A stretch of 64,000 nucleotides of DNA, from positions 2,508,995 to 2,572,994 of the forward strand of contig JAHBZH010000001.1 in NCBI GenBank assembly GCA_019635535.1. The letters run 5' to 3'. The position numbers and the translations under genes were made by a program. This document shows, piece after piece, positions 1 through 8,310 of this stretch (its first letter is position 1; each line of letters begins with the position of its first letter). Source of the stretch: Sphingomonas sp. (GTDB lineage: Bacteria; Pseudomonadota; Alphaproteobacteria; Sphingomonadales; Sphingomonadaceae). The notes under the pieces were generated by a model. It was not told the DNA's origin and ran no database searches. It saw only the letters and a list, made by a program, of their open reading frames with translations.

Positions 1-1016
1 GCGGTCATACCCGGGCGCAGTTGCAGGTCCGCATTGGCGACCGACAGCTCCGCAGTATAGGCGACGACCTGGCCGGTGCCGGAAGACGCGCCGCTGGCGC
101 TCGACGAGGTGCTGCCCGAGGCGTTGGCGCCGACATCGACGCGGGTCACCGTCGCCGGGAAGGTGCGGCCCGGATAGGCATCGACCGCGAAGGTTGCGCG
201 CTGGCCGTCATTGACCTCGCCCACATCCGCCTCGTCGACGCGGACCTCCAGCTTCATTGCCGACAGATCCTCGGCGATGATGAAGAGGACCGGCGCGTTG
301 AACGAGGCGGCGACGGTCTGGCCCGGATCGATCTGGCGTGAGAGGACGACGCCGGTCACCGGCGAATAGATGGTCGCCTTGGACAGGTTGGTCTGGGCGG
401 AGGAAACCTGCGCCCGGGCCTGGGCGACCTGCGCCTCGGCGGAACGGATGCCGGCGACGGCGCGGCGATTCTCGGCACGGGCCGCGTCCAGCTCCGTCGC
501 GGACGGCACCCGGCCGCCGGACAGGCGGGAGACTTCCTCCTGCCGGGCGAGATTGGCCTGCGCCTGCGCGGCCGAGGCCTGGGCGGTGGCGACCTGCGCC
601 TGGGCGGAAGCGAGCGCGGCCTGGGCGCGGACGATCTCGTCCTGCAGCCGCGAGGTGTCGAGCCGGGCGAGCGGCTGCCCGCGCGTCACCCGATCGTTGT
701 TGTCGACGAAGACCTGGGTCACGAGGCCGGACTGTTCGGAGCCGACCTCGACCTGGTTGGTCGGCTGGAGATTGCCCGTCGCCGAGACGGTGACGGTGAG
801 GTCGCCGCGCCGCACCTTCTGCGTCGCAAACCCGCCCTCCGCCTCGCCCGCGAAGCAGCGGGAGAGGAGCAGCAGGGCGATAACGGCGACGATCGCGCCG
901 ACGATGAAGGTCGGCCGCCGCCACCACACGCGCGTCGCGGGCGCGCCGAGAAATTCGTCGAGATCGGCCTTTTCGGCGGGCGCGTTGCTTGCAGGCTGCG
1001 GATTGGCGTCGGTCAT
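1..1016 (-). CDS. Efflux periplasmic adaptor (MacA/HlyD family), partial at left edge
   Basis: The reading frame is open from an ATG at 1016 to the window edge, so about 338 N-terminal residues are seen and the C-terminus is missing. A cytoplasmic tail is followed by one membrane segment (about residues 35-52), a biotinyl-lipoyl half-motif (VTVSATGNLQPT), an Ala/Gln-rich coiled-coil hairpin (about 115-200), the second lipoyl half (IYSPVTGVVLSRQIDPGQTV) and the start of the beta-barrel domain. This order is that of MacA-type adaptors that link an inner-membrane pump to an outer-membrane factor. Its ATG overlaps the stop of the upstream outer-membrane factor (ATGA), so the two are one operon. 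A MacB-type ABC pump would be expected just outside the window; that is inference. A Ser-rich linker near the end of the visible part is unusual. Confidence 0.9.
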   Translation of the reverse strand, partial: MTDANPQPASNAPAEKADLDEFLGAPATRVWWRRPTFIVGAIVAVIALLLLSRCFAGEAEGGFATQKVRRGDLTVTVSATGNLQPTNQVEVGSEQSGLVTQVFVDNNDRVTRGQPLARLDTSRLQDEIVRAQAALASAQAQVATAQASAAQAQANLARQEEVSRLSGGRVPSATELDAARAENRRAVAGIRSAEAQVAQARAQVSSAQTNLSKATIYSPVTGVVLSRQIDPGQTVAASFNAPVLFIIAEDLSAMKLEVRVDEADVGEVNDGQRATFAVDAYPGRTFPATVTRVDVGANASGSTSSSASGASSGTGQVVAYTAELSVANADLQLRPGMT

Positions 1017-2410
1017 GGATTGGCTCCGGTCTCCGGCGGCGCGCTGGCATCCCAGCCGCCGCCGAGGGCGCGATAGAGTTGGACGATGGCGCGGGCCTCG
1101 TCGCCGCGGCTGTTGGCCATGCCGTCGCGCGCGGAGAGCAGCGAACGTTCGGCGTCCAGCAGGGCGCGGAAATCGGTGAGGCCCGAGCGATACTGGACGC
1201 GGGAGAGGATGGCGCTGTTGGTCGCGGCATCGAGCGCGATCGCGAACTCCGCCTGACGCGTCCGCGCGGCGTTGAGCGCCAGCAAGGCGTTCTCGACATC
1301 CTCGAGCCCGGTCAGCACCGACTGGCGGTAGCTCGCGAGCGACGCCTCGGTCGCCGCCTGCTGCGAGCGGAGCTGCGAACGCAGCCGGCCGCCGTCGAAC
1401 AGGGTCTGGTCGATCCCGCCCAGGATCGATCCGGTGATCGCGCTGAACAGGTTGCCGAGCGAGAAGGCGGCGGTGCCGATGCTGCCCGACAGCCGGAGGC
1501 CGGGATAAAGCTGCGCCTCGGCGACGCCGACCCGCGCGGTGGCGGCGGCGAGGCTGCGTTCGGCGGCGCGGATGTCGGGGCGCTGGCGCAGCGTATCGGC
1601 GGGAATGCCGGCGGCGATCTCGGCCGGCCCGCGCGGGATCGGGCGCGCTTCGGCAAGCTCGGCGGTCAGTGCGCCCGGCGCCCGGCCGGTGAGGACGGCG
1701 AGGCGATAGGTGGCGCTGGTGAAGCTGTTCTCGATGTTCGGGATCGACGCGGCATTGCTCGCCCGCGCGCCGCGCGCCTGCTCCGAATCCAGCGAGGAGG
1801 CGAGGCCCGCCTGGACCCGCCACTGGGCGATCTGGAGATTGTCGTCGGAAATGGCGAGCGTGTCGCGCGCCAGCGCGAGCCGCTCCTGCGCCAGCCGCGC
1901 TTCGATATAGTTGGTCGCGACTTCGGCGGCGATCGCGGCGCGCAGCGCCTCGCGATCGTACCAGGCGCCTTCCGCGTCCGCGCCCGCCGCCTCGACACCC
2001 CGGCGGATGCGGCCGAACAGGTCGATCTCCCAGGAGGCATCGGCGCCGACGCTGAAGCGGGTCGTGTCGTCGCCCGGACCGATACTCCGGTTCGCGCTGC
2101 CCGAGGCGCCGACGGTGGGCACGAGCCCGGCGCGCGCCTGGACGAGGGACTCGCGTGCCTGGACCAGCCGGGCGGACGCGACCACCAGATCGAGATTTTC
2201 GGCGCTCGCATCGGCGATCATCCGGGTGAGCAACGGATCGTCGAACGATTCCCACCAGCGCGACAGGTCCGCCGTGACGCCAGGCGCCGCCGGTCCGGCA
2301 TAGGTCTCCGGCACGGCCAGCTCGGTCGGCGCGAGCGGCCGGTAATCGGGTCCGACGGTGGTGCAGGCGGCCAGGGCCAGCGCGGACAGGGGTACGCAGA
2401 TTCGACGCAT
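1013..2410 (-). CDS. Outer-membrane efflux factor lipoprotein (NodT/OprM family)
   Basis: A 465-aa protein with a lipoprotein signal ending in LALAAC (residues 11-16), so Cys16 is probably acylated. It carries the repeated coiled-coil pattern of TolC-like factors (ESFDDPLLTRMI near the N-terminus, NYIEARLAQERL, RPDIRAAERSLAAATARVGV, YRSGLTDFRALLDAERSL). Such proteins form trimeric outer-membrane channels for tripartite efflux pumps. It is the first gene of a two-gene operon and overlaps the adaptor gene by 4 bases. Length is normal for the family. The exported substrate cannot be read from the sequence. Confidence 0.93.
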   Translation of the reverse strand: MRRICVPLSALALAACTTVGPDYRPLAPTELAVPETYAGPAAPGVTADLSRWWESFDDPLLTRMIADASAENLDLVVASARLVQARESLVQARAGLVPTVGASGSANRSIGPGDDTTRFSVGADASWEIDLFGRIRRGVEAAGADAEGAWYDREALRAAIAAEVATNYIEARLAQERLALARDTLAISDDNLQIAQWRVQAGLASSLDSEQARGARASNAASIPNIENSFTSATYRLAVLTGRAPGALTAELAEARPIPRGPAEIAAGIPADTLRQRPDIRAAERSLAAATARVGVAEAQLYPGLRLSGSIGTAAFSLGNLFSAITGSILGGIDQTLFDGGRLRSQLRSQQAATEASLASYRQSVLTGLEDVENALLALNAARTRQAEFAIALDAATNSAILSRVQYRSGLTDFRALLDAERSLLSARDGMANSRGDEARAIVQLYRALGGGWDASAPPETGANP

Positions 2411-2449
2411 CGCCAGCCCCTATGCCCCGGCGCGTGTCGCGCAATTATG

Positions 2450-2492
2450 TCCGGCGCGGCGGAACATTGTATCAGAATGTCGCCGCGCCGGA
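2450..2492 (-). terminator. Long hairpin between the PuuD-like gene and the efflux operon
   Basis: A 12-base arm, TCCGGCGCGGCG (2450-2461), pairs perfectly with 2481-2492, and the inner ACATT/AATGT can extend the stem past a small bulge. It lies after the stop of the 2512-3099 gene and before the start of the efflux gene at 2410. There is no clear U-run, so a Rho-independent terminator is only one reading; a processing or attenuation structure is possible. Confidence 0.5.
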
Positions 2493-2511
2493 GGAGTTCC
2501 CCAACTTAGGC

Positions 2512-3099
2512 TCAGCCGCCGATATGCGTCTGCGCGATCATGCAATAGAGCATCGGGAATGACAGGATAAGATTGGTGCGCGAGGCCATCATCGCGAGCG
2601 ACGCCGCCTTGGCCTTCGCCTCATCCGAAGCCTCGACGATGCCGAGCGCCTTTTTCTGGTTCGGCCAGATGATGAACCAGACGTTCGCGGCCATGATCAG
2701 GCCCAGCCACATGCCGATACCGATCGTCTTGAAGCCCGGCTCCAGCCCCAGCGCGCGCGCGACATAGCCGCCCTGCTGCATCTCCGCGACGAGCAGGCCG
2801 AGCACCACCGTCGCCAGCGCCGCCCAGCGGAACCAGAACAATGCGGCAGGCGCGATATATTTGGTGATGCCCTGCTTCAGATCGGCCGGGACCTTCGGCA
2901 TGGTCGGGATCTGGACGAAGTTGAAATAATAGAGCAGCCCGATCCACAGCACGCCGGCGGCGGTGTGGAAGAAGCGCAGCCACTGCGCCCAATAGCCTTC
3001 CTGCCCGATCGCCTCGCCATGCAGGCCGAACATCGCCAGGACCAGCAACACGACGCCGATCGCCAGCGCGATGTGGAAATTGCCGAGTATCTTCGCCAT
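2512..3099 (-). CDS. PuuD-like (DUF989) integral membrane protein
   Basis: A 195-aa protein with about four membrane segments (an N-terminal helix, then around WLRFFHTAAGVLWIGLLYYF, FWFRWAALATVVLGLLV and IGMWLGLIMAANVWFIIWP). The His plus WIG motif and the FWFRW segment resemble the membrane domain of urate oxidase PuuD, but the cytochrome c domain of full-length PuuD is absent, so urate oxidation should not be assumed. The ATG at 3099 is chosen because GGGGAGAGG sits just upstream; longer forms would lack a ribosome binding site. It stands alone between divergently functioning neighbours and a hairpin follows it. Confidence 0.65.
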   Translation of the reverse strand: MAKILGNFHIALAIGVVLLVLAMFGLHGEAIGQEGYWAQWLRFFHTAAGVLWIGLLYYFNFVQIPTMPKVPADLKQGITKYIAPAALFWFRWAALATVVLGLLVAEMQQGGYVARALGLEPGFKTIGIGMWLGLIMAANVWFIIWPNQKKALGIVEASDEAKAKAASLAMMASRTNLILSFPMLYCMIAQTHIGG

Positions 3100-3149
3100 T
3101 GTCCTCTCCCCTGAAAGATCGTTCCGGACCTCTAACGCAAAGCTGTCTC

Positions 3150-3833
3150 TCAATCGAGCCGCCACATGATGCTTTGCGCGAAAGGGGTCCACAGGCCGGT
3201 GCGGATACCGGCCGTCCGCAGCGCGCGGCCGGTCCATTCGTTGCAGGTGAGGACGAAGCTGTAGCCGCCCCGCGCCTCGTAGAACATGTCGTTGGCGCGG
3301 TAGCCGCGCCCAAGCACGGGCATCGTCCGCCCCGCGTCATCCAACCGGAAGCGCGCGGCGATGAAGCGCGTCAGGCGGCGATACTGGTCCGGCGTCACCT
3401 TGAGCGGGCGCGTCCATTCGTCGGGGCGCGGATTGTGGTCGTGCTCGACATGGAGCAAGGTCGGGCCGCCGCCGAACAAGGCGGCGAAGGCGGTGCGCGG
3501 CGAGAGATCGCCCCAGGTCGGCGTGTTCAGGTAGAAATCGCGATTGCCGTAGCCGATCGCGACATAATTGGCGCCGCCCCAGCGCGGATCGGCGAGATGC
3601 TCGCCGGGCGCATAAGGCCGCCAGTCCATATGGCTGTTGGTCTTGGGCATCACGATCCAGGTGTGGACGCCGTTGGAGCGCACCAAGATGGCGATGCCCT
3701 GCTCCGGCGCGCGCCAGGCGACATTGGCCGGCACCGCGCCCAGAATCGCCGCGATCAGCAGATAGAGCAGCGGCACGGCGATGATCGCCGCCGCGACCCG
3801 CGCCGCGATGCGCCCCGCCCTCCGCCATGCCAT
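3150..3833 (-). CDS. TIGR02117/DUF2459 family protein
   Basis: About 227 aa from the ATG at 3833 (MAWRRAG). One N-terminal membrane segment (about residues 12-34) is followed by an extracytoplasmic domain with conserved blocks typical of the family: SNGVHTWIVMP, WGGANYVAIGYGNRDFYLNTPTWGD (read in parts) and a late CNEWT. The role is not established; family members were first noted near urease genes. The frame is open further upstream (to 3926), but those residues run into the start region of the divergent thioesterase and lack a ribosome binding site. A nearby GTG is an alternative start. Confidence 0.75.
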   Translation of the reverse strand: MAWRRAGRIAARVAAAIIAVPLLYLLIAAILGAVPANVAWRAPEQGIAILVRSNGVHTWIVMPKTNSHMDWRPYAPGEHLADPRWGGANYVAIGYGNRDFYLNTPTWGDLSPRTAFAALFGGGPTLLHVEHDHNPRPDEWTRPLKVTPDQYRRLTRFIAARFRLDDAGRTMPVLGRGYRANDMFYEARGGYSFVLTCNEWTGRALRTAGIRTGLWTPFAQSIMWRLD

Positions 3834-3931
3834 GCGCCTGGTCACGATTGGCAGGCTAGAGCGATTTCCCGCCGCCGCAAGCCGCATCCCGTCTTGCCGA
3901 GCGCCCCCGCTGATCCCTAAGGACAAGCGCG

Positions 3932-4321
3932 ATGCTGGACCCTTTGCCGCCTTATGCCCGCTTCCTCGGCATCGAGAAGCGCCGGGACGACGACGGCGCG
4001 CTGTTGTTCGCCATGCCCTTCGGCGACGCGGTGCTTGGCCGTCCCGGCTACCTGCACGGCGGCGCGATCGCCGGCCTGCTCGAATTCGCGGCTTTGGGCG
4101 CGCTCTACGAGGCGCTGGGCGACGCGGCGGGCGTCAATGTGAAGCCGATCAACGTCACCGTCCAGTATCTGCGCGGCGGGGTCAGCCACGACACCTTCGC
4201 CGGCGCGGTCGTCACCCGGCTCGGCAACCGCGTCGCCAATGTCGAGGCCCATGCCTGGCAGCAGGACCGCGACAAGCCGATCGCTTCCGCGCAGATGAAC
4301 GTGCTGCTGCGGCGGGGTTAG
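3932..4321 (+). CDS. PaaI-family hotdog thioesterase
   Basis: A 129-aa single-domain hotdog protein. The signature LHGGAIAGLLEFAA (about residues 41-54) is the N-terminal catalytic loop and hot-dog helix of PaaI/YbgC-type acyl-CoA thioesterases, and the V-x-VQYLRG strand follows. It probably hydrolyses acyl- or aryl-CoA in the cytoplasm. AAGGACAAG precedes the ATG. It converges with the M20 gene, the two stop codons overlapping by four bases. With four ACAD genes in this window a role in acyl-CoA turnover is plausible, but the substrate is unknown. Confidence 0.85.
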   Translation: MLDPLPPYARFLGIEKRRDDDGALLFAMPFGDAVLGRPGYLHGGAIAGLLEFAALGALYEALGDAAGVNVKPINVTVQYLRGGVSHDTFAGAVVTRLGNRVANVEAHAWQQDRDKPIASAQMNVLLRRG

Positions 4322-5622
4322 CGCCGCGCGAACAGCGTCTCGGCCGCGATCACCATGCCTTGCACGCCTGCCGTCACCGCCGGCTCCGGCACGATCCGGA
4401 ACAAGGGCGAATGGTGGCCCGCCGCCGTCTCCAGCTCCTCGGGCGGGGTGCCGCCGACGCCGAAATAGACGCCGCGCACGCCGCTTTCGGACGTGACGAA
4501 ATAGGCGAAATCCTCCGCGCCCATGCCCTCGCGCGGCTCGTCGATCAGCCGGTCCGCGCCCATCGCCGCGGCGATCGCCTCGCGCACGCGGATCGCCGTG
4601 TCGCGATCGTTGCGGGTCGGCGGCGTGGTCTCGACCGCCGAGCGGGTGACGACCGGCAGCCGATCCTCCGGCACGCCCAGCGCCAACGCCGTGCCGCGCG
4701 CGATGCGGTCGATGCCGTCTAGGAGCTGCGCGCGCACCTCCGGCGTGTCGGCGCGCACGGTGAGCGCCATATCGACATGTTCGGGAATGATGTTGCCGCG
4801 CACGCCGCCATGGATCGCGCCGACGGTGATCACCCGCCCTTCGAGAGGAGCGATCTCGCGGCTCACCACCGATTGCAGCGACACCACGATCTGCGCGGCG
4901 ACCAGCACCGGATCGACGCCGCGATGCGGCGAGGCGCCGTGCGTGCCGACACCGTTGACCCGGATGTTGACGATGTCGGAGCTGGAATAAGCGATGCCCT
5001 CCGGCACCGAGATGCGCCCGGCCGGAAGCCCGGACGAAACGTGAAAGGCGACGGCATAATCGGGCTTGGGAAAGCGCGTGTATAGGCCGTCTTGCACCAT
5101 CGTACGCGCGCCGGAGATCGTCTCCTCCGCCGGCTGGGCGATCAGCATCAGGGTGCCAGACCAGTTGCCGCGCCTGGCAATCAACTGCCGCGCCGTACCG
5201 ACCAGAGCGGTGATGTGCACGTCATGGCCGCAGGCATGCATCACCGGCTGCTCGACGCCGTGCGCGTCCGCCTGTCGCGCGCGGGAAGGATTGGGGACAC
5301 CGGAGCGCTCCTCGATCGGCAGGCCGTCCATGTCGGCGCGCAGCATCACGGTCGGCCCCGCGCCGTTGCGCAGGATGGCGACGACGCCATGCCCGCCGAC
5401 GCGCGTCGTCACCTCATAGCCGAGCGCGCGCAGCTCTTGCGCCATCCGCGCAGAGGTCTGCACCTCCATGCCGGACAGCTCCGGATTGCGATGGAAATGA
5501 TCGAACAGGGCGGAGAGATTGTCGCGATAATCCCGCGTCACCGCATCCCGTAGCGCGCCGTCCTGCGCCTGCGCCTGTGTCGCCAGCGCGGCGAGCGCCG
5601 CCGCGAACATCCACCTTTTCAT
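4318..5622 (-). CDS. Exported M20 amidohydrolase (hippurate hydrolase-like)
   Basis: 434 aa from the ATG at 5622, beginning with a Sec signal (MKRWMFAAALAALATQAQAQ), so a periplasmic enzyme. Metal-binding signatures of the M20D amidohydrolases are all present: HACGHDVH (129-136), QPAEE (163-167), a later HVSSG and the C-terminal GHHSPLF. The central GASPHRGVDPV block marks the dimerisation domain. Members cleave N-acyl or aminoacyl amides. The frame stays open upstream of the signal peptide, but that extension encodes no plausible start region. Likely partner of the other secreted peptidases in the window; this is inference. Confidence 0.9.
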   Translation of the reverse strand: MKRWMFAAALAALATQAQAQDGALRDAVTRDYRDNLSALFDHFHRNPELSGMEVQTSARMAQELRALGYEVTTRVGGHGVVAILRNGAGPTVMLRADMDGLPIEERSGVPNPSRARQADAHGVEQPVMHACGHDVHITALVGTARQLIARRGNWSGTLMLIAQPAEETISGARTMVQDGLYTRFPKPDYAVAFHVSSGLPAGRISVPEGIAYSSSDIVNIRVNGVGTHGASPHRGVDPVLVAAQIVVSLQSVVSREIAPLEGRVITVGAIHGGVRGNIIPEHVDMALTVRADTPEVRAQLLDGIDRIARGTALALGVPEDRLPVVTRSAVETTPPTRNDRDTAIRVREAIAAAMGADRLIDEPREGMGAEDFAYFVTSESGVRGVYFGVGGTPPEELETAAGHHSPLFRIVPEPAVTAGVQGMVIAAETLFARR

Positions 5623-5641
5623 GCCTGTCCCCCTGTCCCGG

Positions 5642-6784
5642 TCAGCCGCCATTCTTGATGGTCTCGCGCGCGATGACAAGCTGCTGGATCTGGCTGGTGC
5701 CTTCATAGATGCGGAACAGGCGGACGTCGCGATAGAGCCGCTCGATGCCGTGATCGGCGACATAGCCGGCCCCCCCGAAAATCTGGACGGCGCGGTCGGC
5801 GACCCGGCCGACCGTCTCGCTGGCGAAATATTTGGCGGCGGCGGCCTCCAGCGTGATCGCCTTGCCCTCGTCCTTCAGCCGCGCCGTGTCGAGCACCAGC
5901 GCGCGCGCCGCCATCGTCTCGGTCTTGCTGTCCGCGATCATCGCCTGGATAAGCTGGAAATCGGCGATCGGCTTGCCGAACTGCCGGCGCTCCGTCGCAT
6001 AGGCGACGCAATCCGCGATCAGCCGCTCGGCGATGCCGACGCAGACCGCCGCGATGTGCAGCCGCCCCCGATCGAGCACGCGCATCGCGATCCGGAACCC
6101 ATCGCCCTCCTCGCCGAGCCTATTGGCGGCGGGCACCGGCGTGCTGTCGAAATTGACGTCGCAGACATGGGCGCCCTGCTGCCCCATCTTGCGCTCCGGC
6201 TTGCCGATCGAGACGTCGGGCAGGTCGGCGGAGACGAGGAAAGCCGAGACGCCCTTCGCGCCCTCCCCCCCGGTGCGCGCCATGACCGTGAACAGGCTCG
6301 CCTTGTCGGCATTGGTGATGAAGCGCTTGGTGCCGGTGAGCCTGTAAACGTCGCCCTCCCGCACCGCGCGGGTCTGGACCGAGGCGCTGTCGGAGCCGGC
6401 ATCGGGCTCGGTCAGCGCGAAGCTGGTGACGATCTCGCCCGAGGCGATGCGCGGCAGCCATGCGGCCTTCTGCGCATCGGAACCGGCCATGACGAGGCCC
6501 TGGCTCCCGATCCCGACATTGGTGCCGAAGACGGAGCGGAAGGCGGGCGTCGTCCGCCCGAATTCCAGCGCGACGCGTACCTCCTCCGACATGGTGAGGC
6601 CGAGGCCGCCATATTCCTCCGGGATGGAGAGACCGAACAACCCCATCTCCCGCATCTCGCGGACGATGACCTCGGGCACCTCGTCCATCTCGGCAACCTC
6701 GGCCTCCAGCGGCCGCAGCCGCTCCGCGACGAAACGGCGGACGGTGTCGATCAGGGCATCGAAGGTTTCGGGATCGAGAGGCAT
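5642..6784 (-). CDS. Acyl-CoA dehydrogenase (homotetrameric type)
   Basis: 380 aa from the ATG at 6784, which has AGGAGAAAAG about ten bases upstream. Signatures in order: IPEEYGGLGLT, SFALTEPDAGSD (FAD/substrate loop), GTKRFITNA, YATERRQFGKPI, AGYVADHGIERLYRDVRLF, and IYEGTSQIQ, whose Glu is the catalytic base in medium/short-chain ACADs. It introduces the alpha-beta double bond in an acyl-CoA, passing electrons to ETF. It is the last of a run of ACAD genes on this strand; a small unknown gene separates it from the next two. Confidence 0.93.
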   Translation of the reverse strand: MPLDPETFDALIDTVRRFVAERLRPLEAEVAEMDEVPEVIVREMREMGLFGLSIPEEYGGLGLTMSEEVRVALEFGRTTPAFRSVFGTNVGIGSQGLVMAGSDAQKAAWLPRIASGEIVTSFALTEPDAGSDSASVQTRAVREGDVYRLTGTKRFITNADKASLFTVMARTGGEGAKGVSAFLVSADLPDVSIGKPERKMGQQGAHVCDVNFDSTPVPAANRLGEEGDGFRIAMRVLDRGRLHIAAVCVGIAERLIADCVAYATERRQFGKPIADFQLIQAMIADSKTETMAARALVLDTARLKDEGKAITLEAAAAKYFASETVGRVADRAVQIFGGAGYVADHGIERLYRDVRLFRIYEGTSQIQQLVIARETIKNGG

Positions 6785-6804
6785 GGCGTTGTTCTTTTCT
6801 CCTC

Positions 6805-7155
6805 TCATTGAGAGCGCGGGGTCTCCAAGCCGTATCGCTTCGCCGTGAGGATGAAAACGTCGGGTGTGCCCATGCCTCCGGGGCGCTCGATGCCTGTCTC
6901 CGAAACGATGAATTTGGCGGCCTTCAGATTGGCCGCATGAGCGGCGTCATAGGCGTGGATGTCGAGCTCTCCCCACCAAATGCAATCACGCCACGCTTCC
7001 ACACCGGGATTAAGCCATCGCCCGCCCTCGACTGTTATCACAAGCAATCCCGCGTCGGCGGCGAGTTCGCACGCTTTGGATGCGGCCGAGCTCGTCATTC
7101 GCAATGCGTTTCTGTCATCATTATCAATGAATATCTGGGGATCATCGTAGAGCAT
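6805..7155 (-). CDS. Hypothetical small protein (116 aa), no family recognised
   Basis: A 116-aa soluble protein without signal or membrane segment. It is rich in aromatic and acidic residues (VEGGRWLNPGVEAWRDCIWW, then an Ala/His block) and I do not recognise it; the compact size and Trp-rich middle recall small immunity-type proteins, but there is no toxin gene beside it. It sits between ACAD genes, with a hairpin repeat directly upstream whose G-rich arm would serve as ribosome binding site. Codon use is less GC-biased than its neighbours, which fits a later insertion into the ACAD run. Confidence 0.6.
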   Translation of the reverse strand: MLYDDPQIFIDNDDRNALRMTSSAASKACELAADAGLLVITVEGGRWLNPGVEAWRDCIWWGELDIHAYDAAHAANLKAAKFIVSETGIERPGGMGTPDVFILTAKRYGLETPRSQ

Positions 7156-7167
7156 GGTTTGAATTCC

Positions 7168-7189
7168 CCCCTCCCTTTCAAGGGAGGGG
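7168..7189. repeat. Short perfect hairpin repeat before the 7155 gene
   Basis: CCCCTCCCTT and AAGGGAGGGG are exact inverted 10-mers with two bases between them, flanked by GAATTC and AATC. It resembles the ends of the larger G/C-rich intergenic repeats at 34.1 and 40.1 kb. On the minus strand its G-rich arm lies 10-13 bases before the ATG at 7155. Confidence 0.65.
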
Positions 7190-7191
7190 AA

Positions 7192-8307
7192 TCAGTATCC
7201 CTTCAGCCGCGCCAGCCGGTCCGCGTGGTAATTGGCGTCGCCGAACAGCTCGGCGAGCACCCGGTCGCGTTTCATGTAGAGGCCGATATCGTGCTCGTCG
7301 GTCATGCCGATGCCGCCATGCATCTGCACGCCCTCCTGCACCGCGAGTTGCGACGCGCGGCTCGCCTTGGCCTTGGCGACCGAGACCATCGCCTCGGCCG
7401 CGTCCGAGCCCTCATCCAGCAATTGCTGCGCCTTCAGCGTCGCGGCGCGAGCGATCTCCAGCTCCGAATAGAGATGGGCAGAGCGGAATTGCAGAGCCTG
7501 GAACTCGCCGATCGGCTTGCCGAACTGCTGGCGCTGCTTGAGATAGTCGACGGTCATGTCGAGCGCGGCGCTGGCCAGCCCGACCAGCTCCGCCGCCGCG
7601 CCGGTCCGGCCCGCGGCGAGCGAGCGCGCCAGCATCGTATCGCCCCCGCCGACCTCGCCGACCACCGCATCGGCATCGACTTCCACGCCGTCGAAGGTCA
7701 GCCGCGCGCCGATGCTGGCATCGGCGAGGCGCACGCCCTCGACCTCCAGCCCTTTCGCGTCCTTCTCGACCGCGAACAGGGTCAACCCCTCGTCCGTGCG
7801 CGCCGCGACCAAAGTCACGTCTGCCGAGGCGCCCTGCACCACGAACTGCTTGGCGCCGTCGAGGCGGAACCCGTTGCCGGCGCGCTCCGCCCGCATCGCG
7901 ATCGCCTCGGGCCGGTGCCTGGCGCCCTCGTCGATCGCCAGCGCCGCCACAGTCTCGCCAGCGAGGATGCCGGGAAACCAGCGCGCGCCATGGGCCGTGC
8001 CCTTCACCGCCGCGACGAAGGCCACCGCCGTCGTCAGGAAGGGCGACGGCGTCAGGTTGCGCCCGATCTCCTCCAGCACGATCCCCGCCTCGACATGGCC
8101 GAGGCCCAGCCCGCCTTCCTCCTCGCCGATCAGGATGCCGGCGAAGCCCATCTCCGCGAACTGCTTCCACAATCCATGGCCGAAGCCGTCCTTGCAGCCG
8201 ATGTCGCGCCAGTGCCGCAACTGGCTCCTGATCGCGCCCTGCTCGGCCATGAAATCCCGCGCCGTATCGCGCAGCATCGCCTGATCGTCGGTGAGGTAGA
8301 GGGGCAT
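7192..8307 (-). CDS. Acyl-CoA dehydrogenase, probable non-catalytic subunit of a heteromer
   Basis: 371 aa with ACAD N-terminal helices (ILIGEEEGGLGLGHVEAGIV), a middle beta domain and the QRQQFGKPIGEFQALQF motif. The family C-terminal motif with the Glu before GTS is not found; the equivalent stretch reads IGMTDEHDIGLYMKRDRV. It starts 3 bases after the stop of the next gene upstream (8311-9474), so the two are tightly cotranscribed. Adjacent ACAD genes of which one lacks the base are the hallmark of alpha2beta2 enzymes such as the mycobacterial ChsE pairs acting on bulky steroid acyl-CoAs. That quaternary structure is inference. Confidence 0.88.
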   Translation of the reverse strand: MPLYLTDDQAMLRDTARDFMAEQGAIRSQLRHWRDIGCKDGFGHGLWKQFAEMGFAGILIGEEEGGLGLGHVEAGIVLEEIGRNLTPSPFLTTAVAFVAAVKGTAHGARWFPGILAGETVAALAIDEGARHRPEAIAMRAERAGNGFRLDGAKQFVVQGASADVTLVAARTDEGLTLFAVEKDAKGLEVEGVRLADASIGARLTFDGVEVDADAVVGEVGGGDTMLARSLAAGRTGAAAELVGLASAALDMTVDYLKQRQQFGKPIGEFQALQFRSAHLYSELEIARAATLKAQQLLDEGSDAAEAMVSVAKAKASRASQLAVQEGVQMHGGIGMTDEHDIGLYMKRDRVLAELFGDANYHADRLARLKGY

Positions 8308-8310
8308 CGA

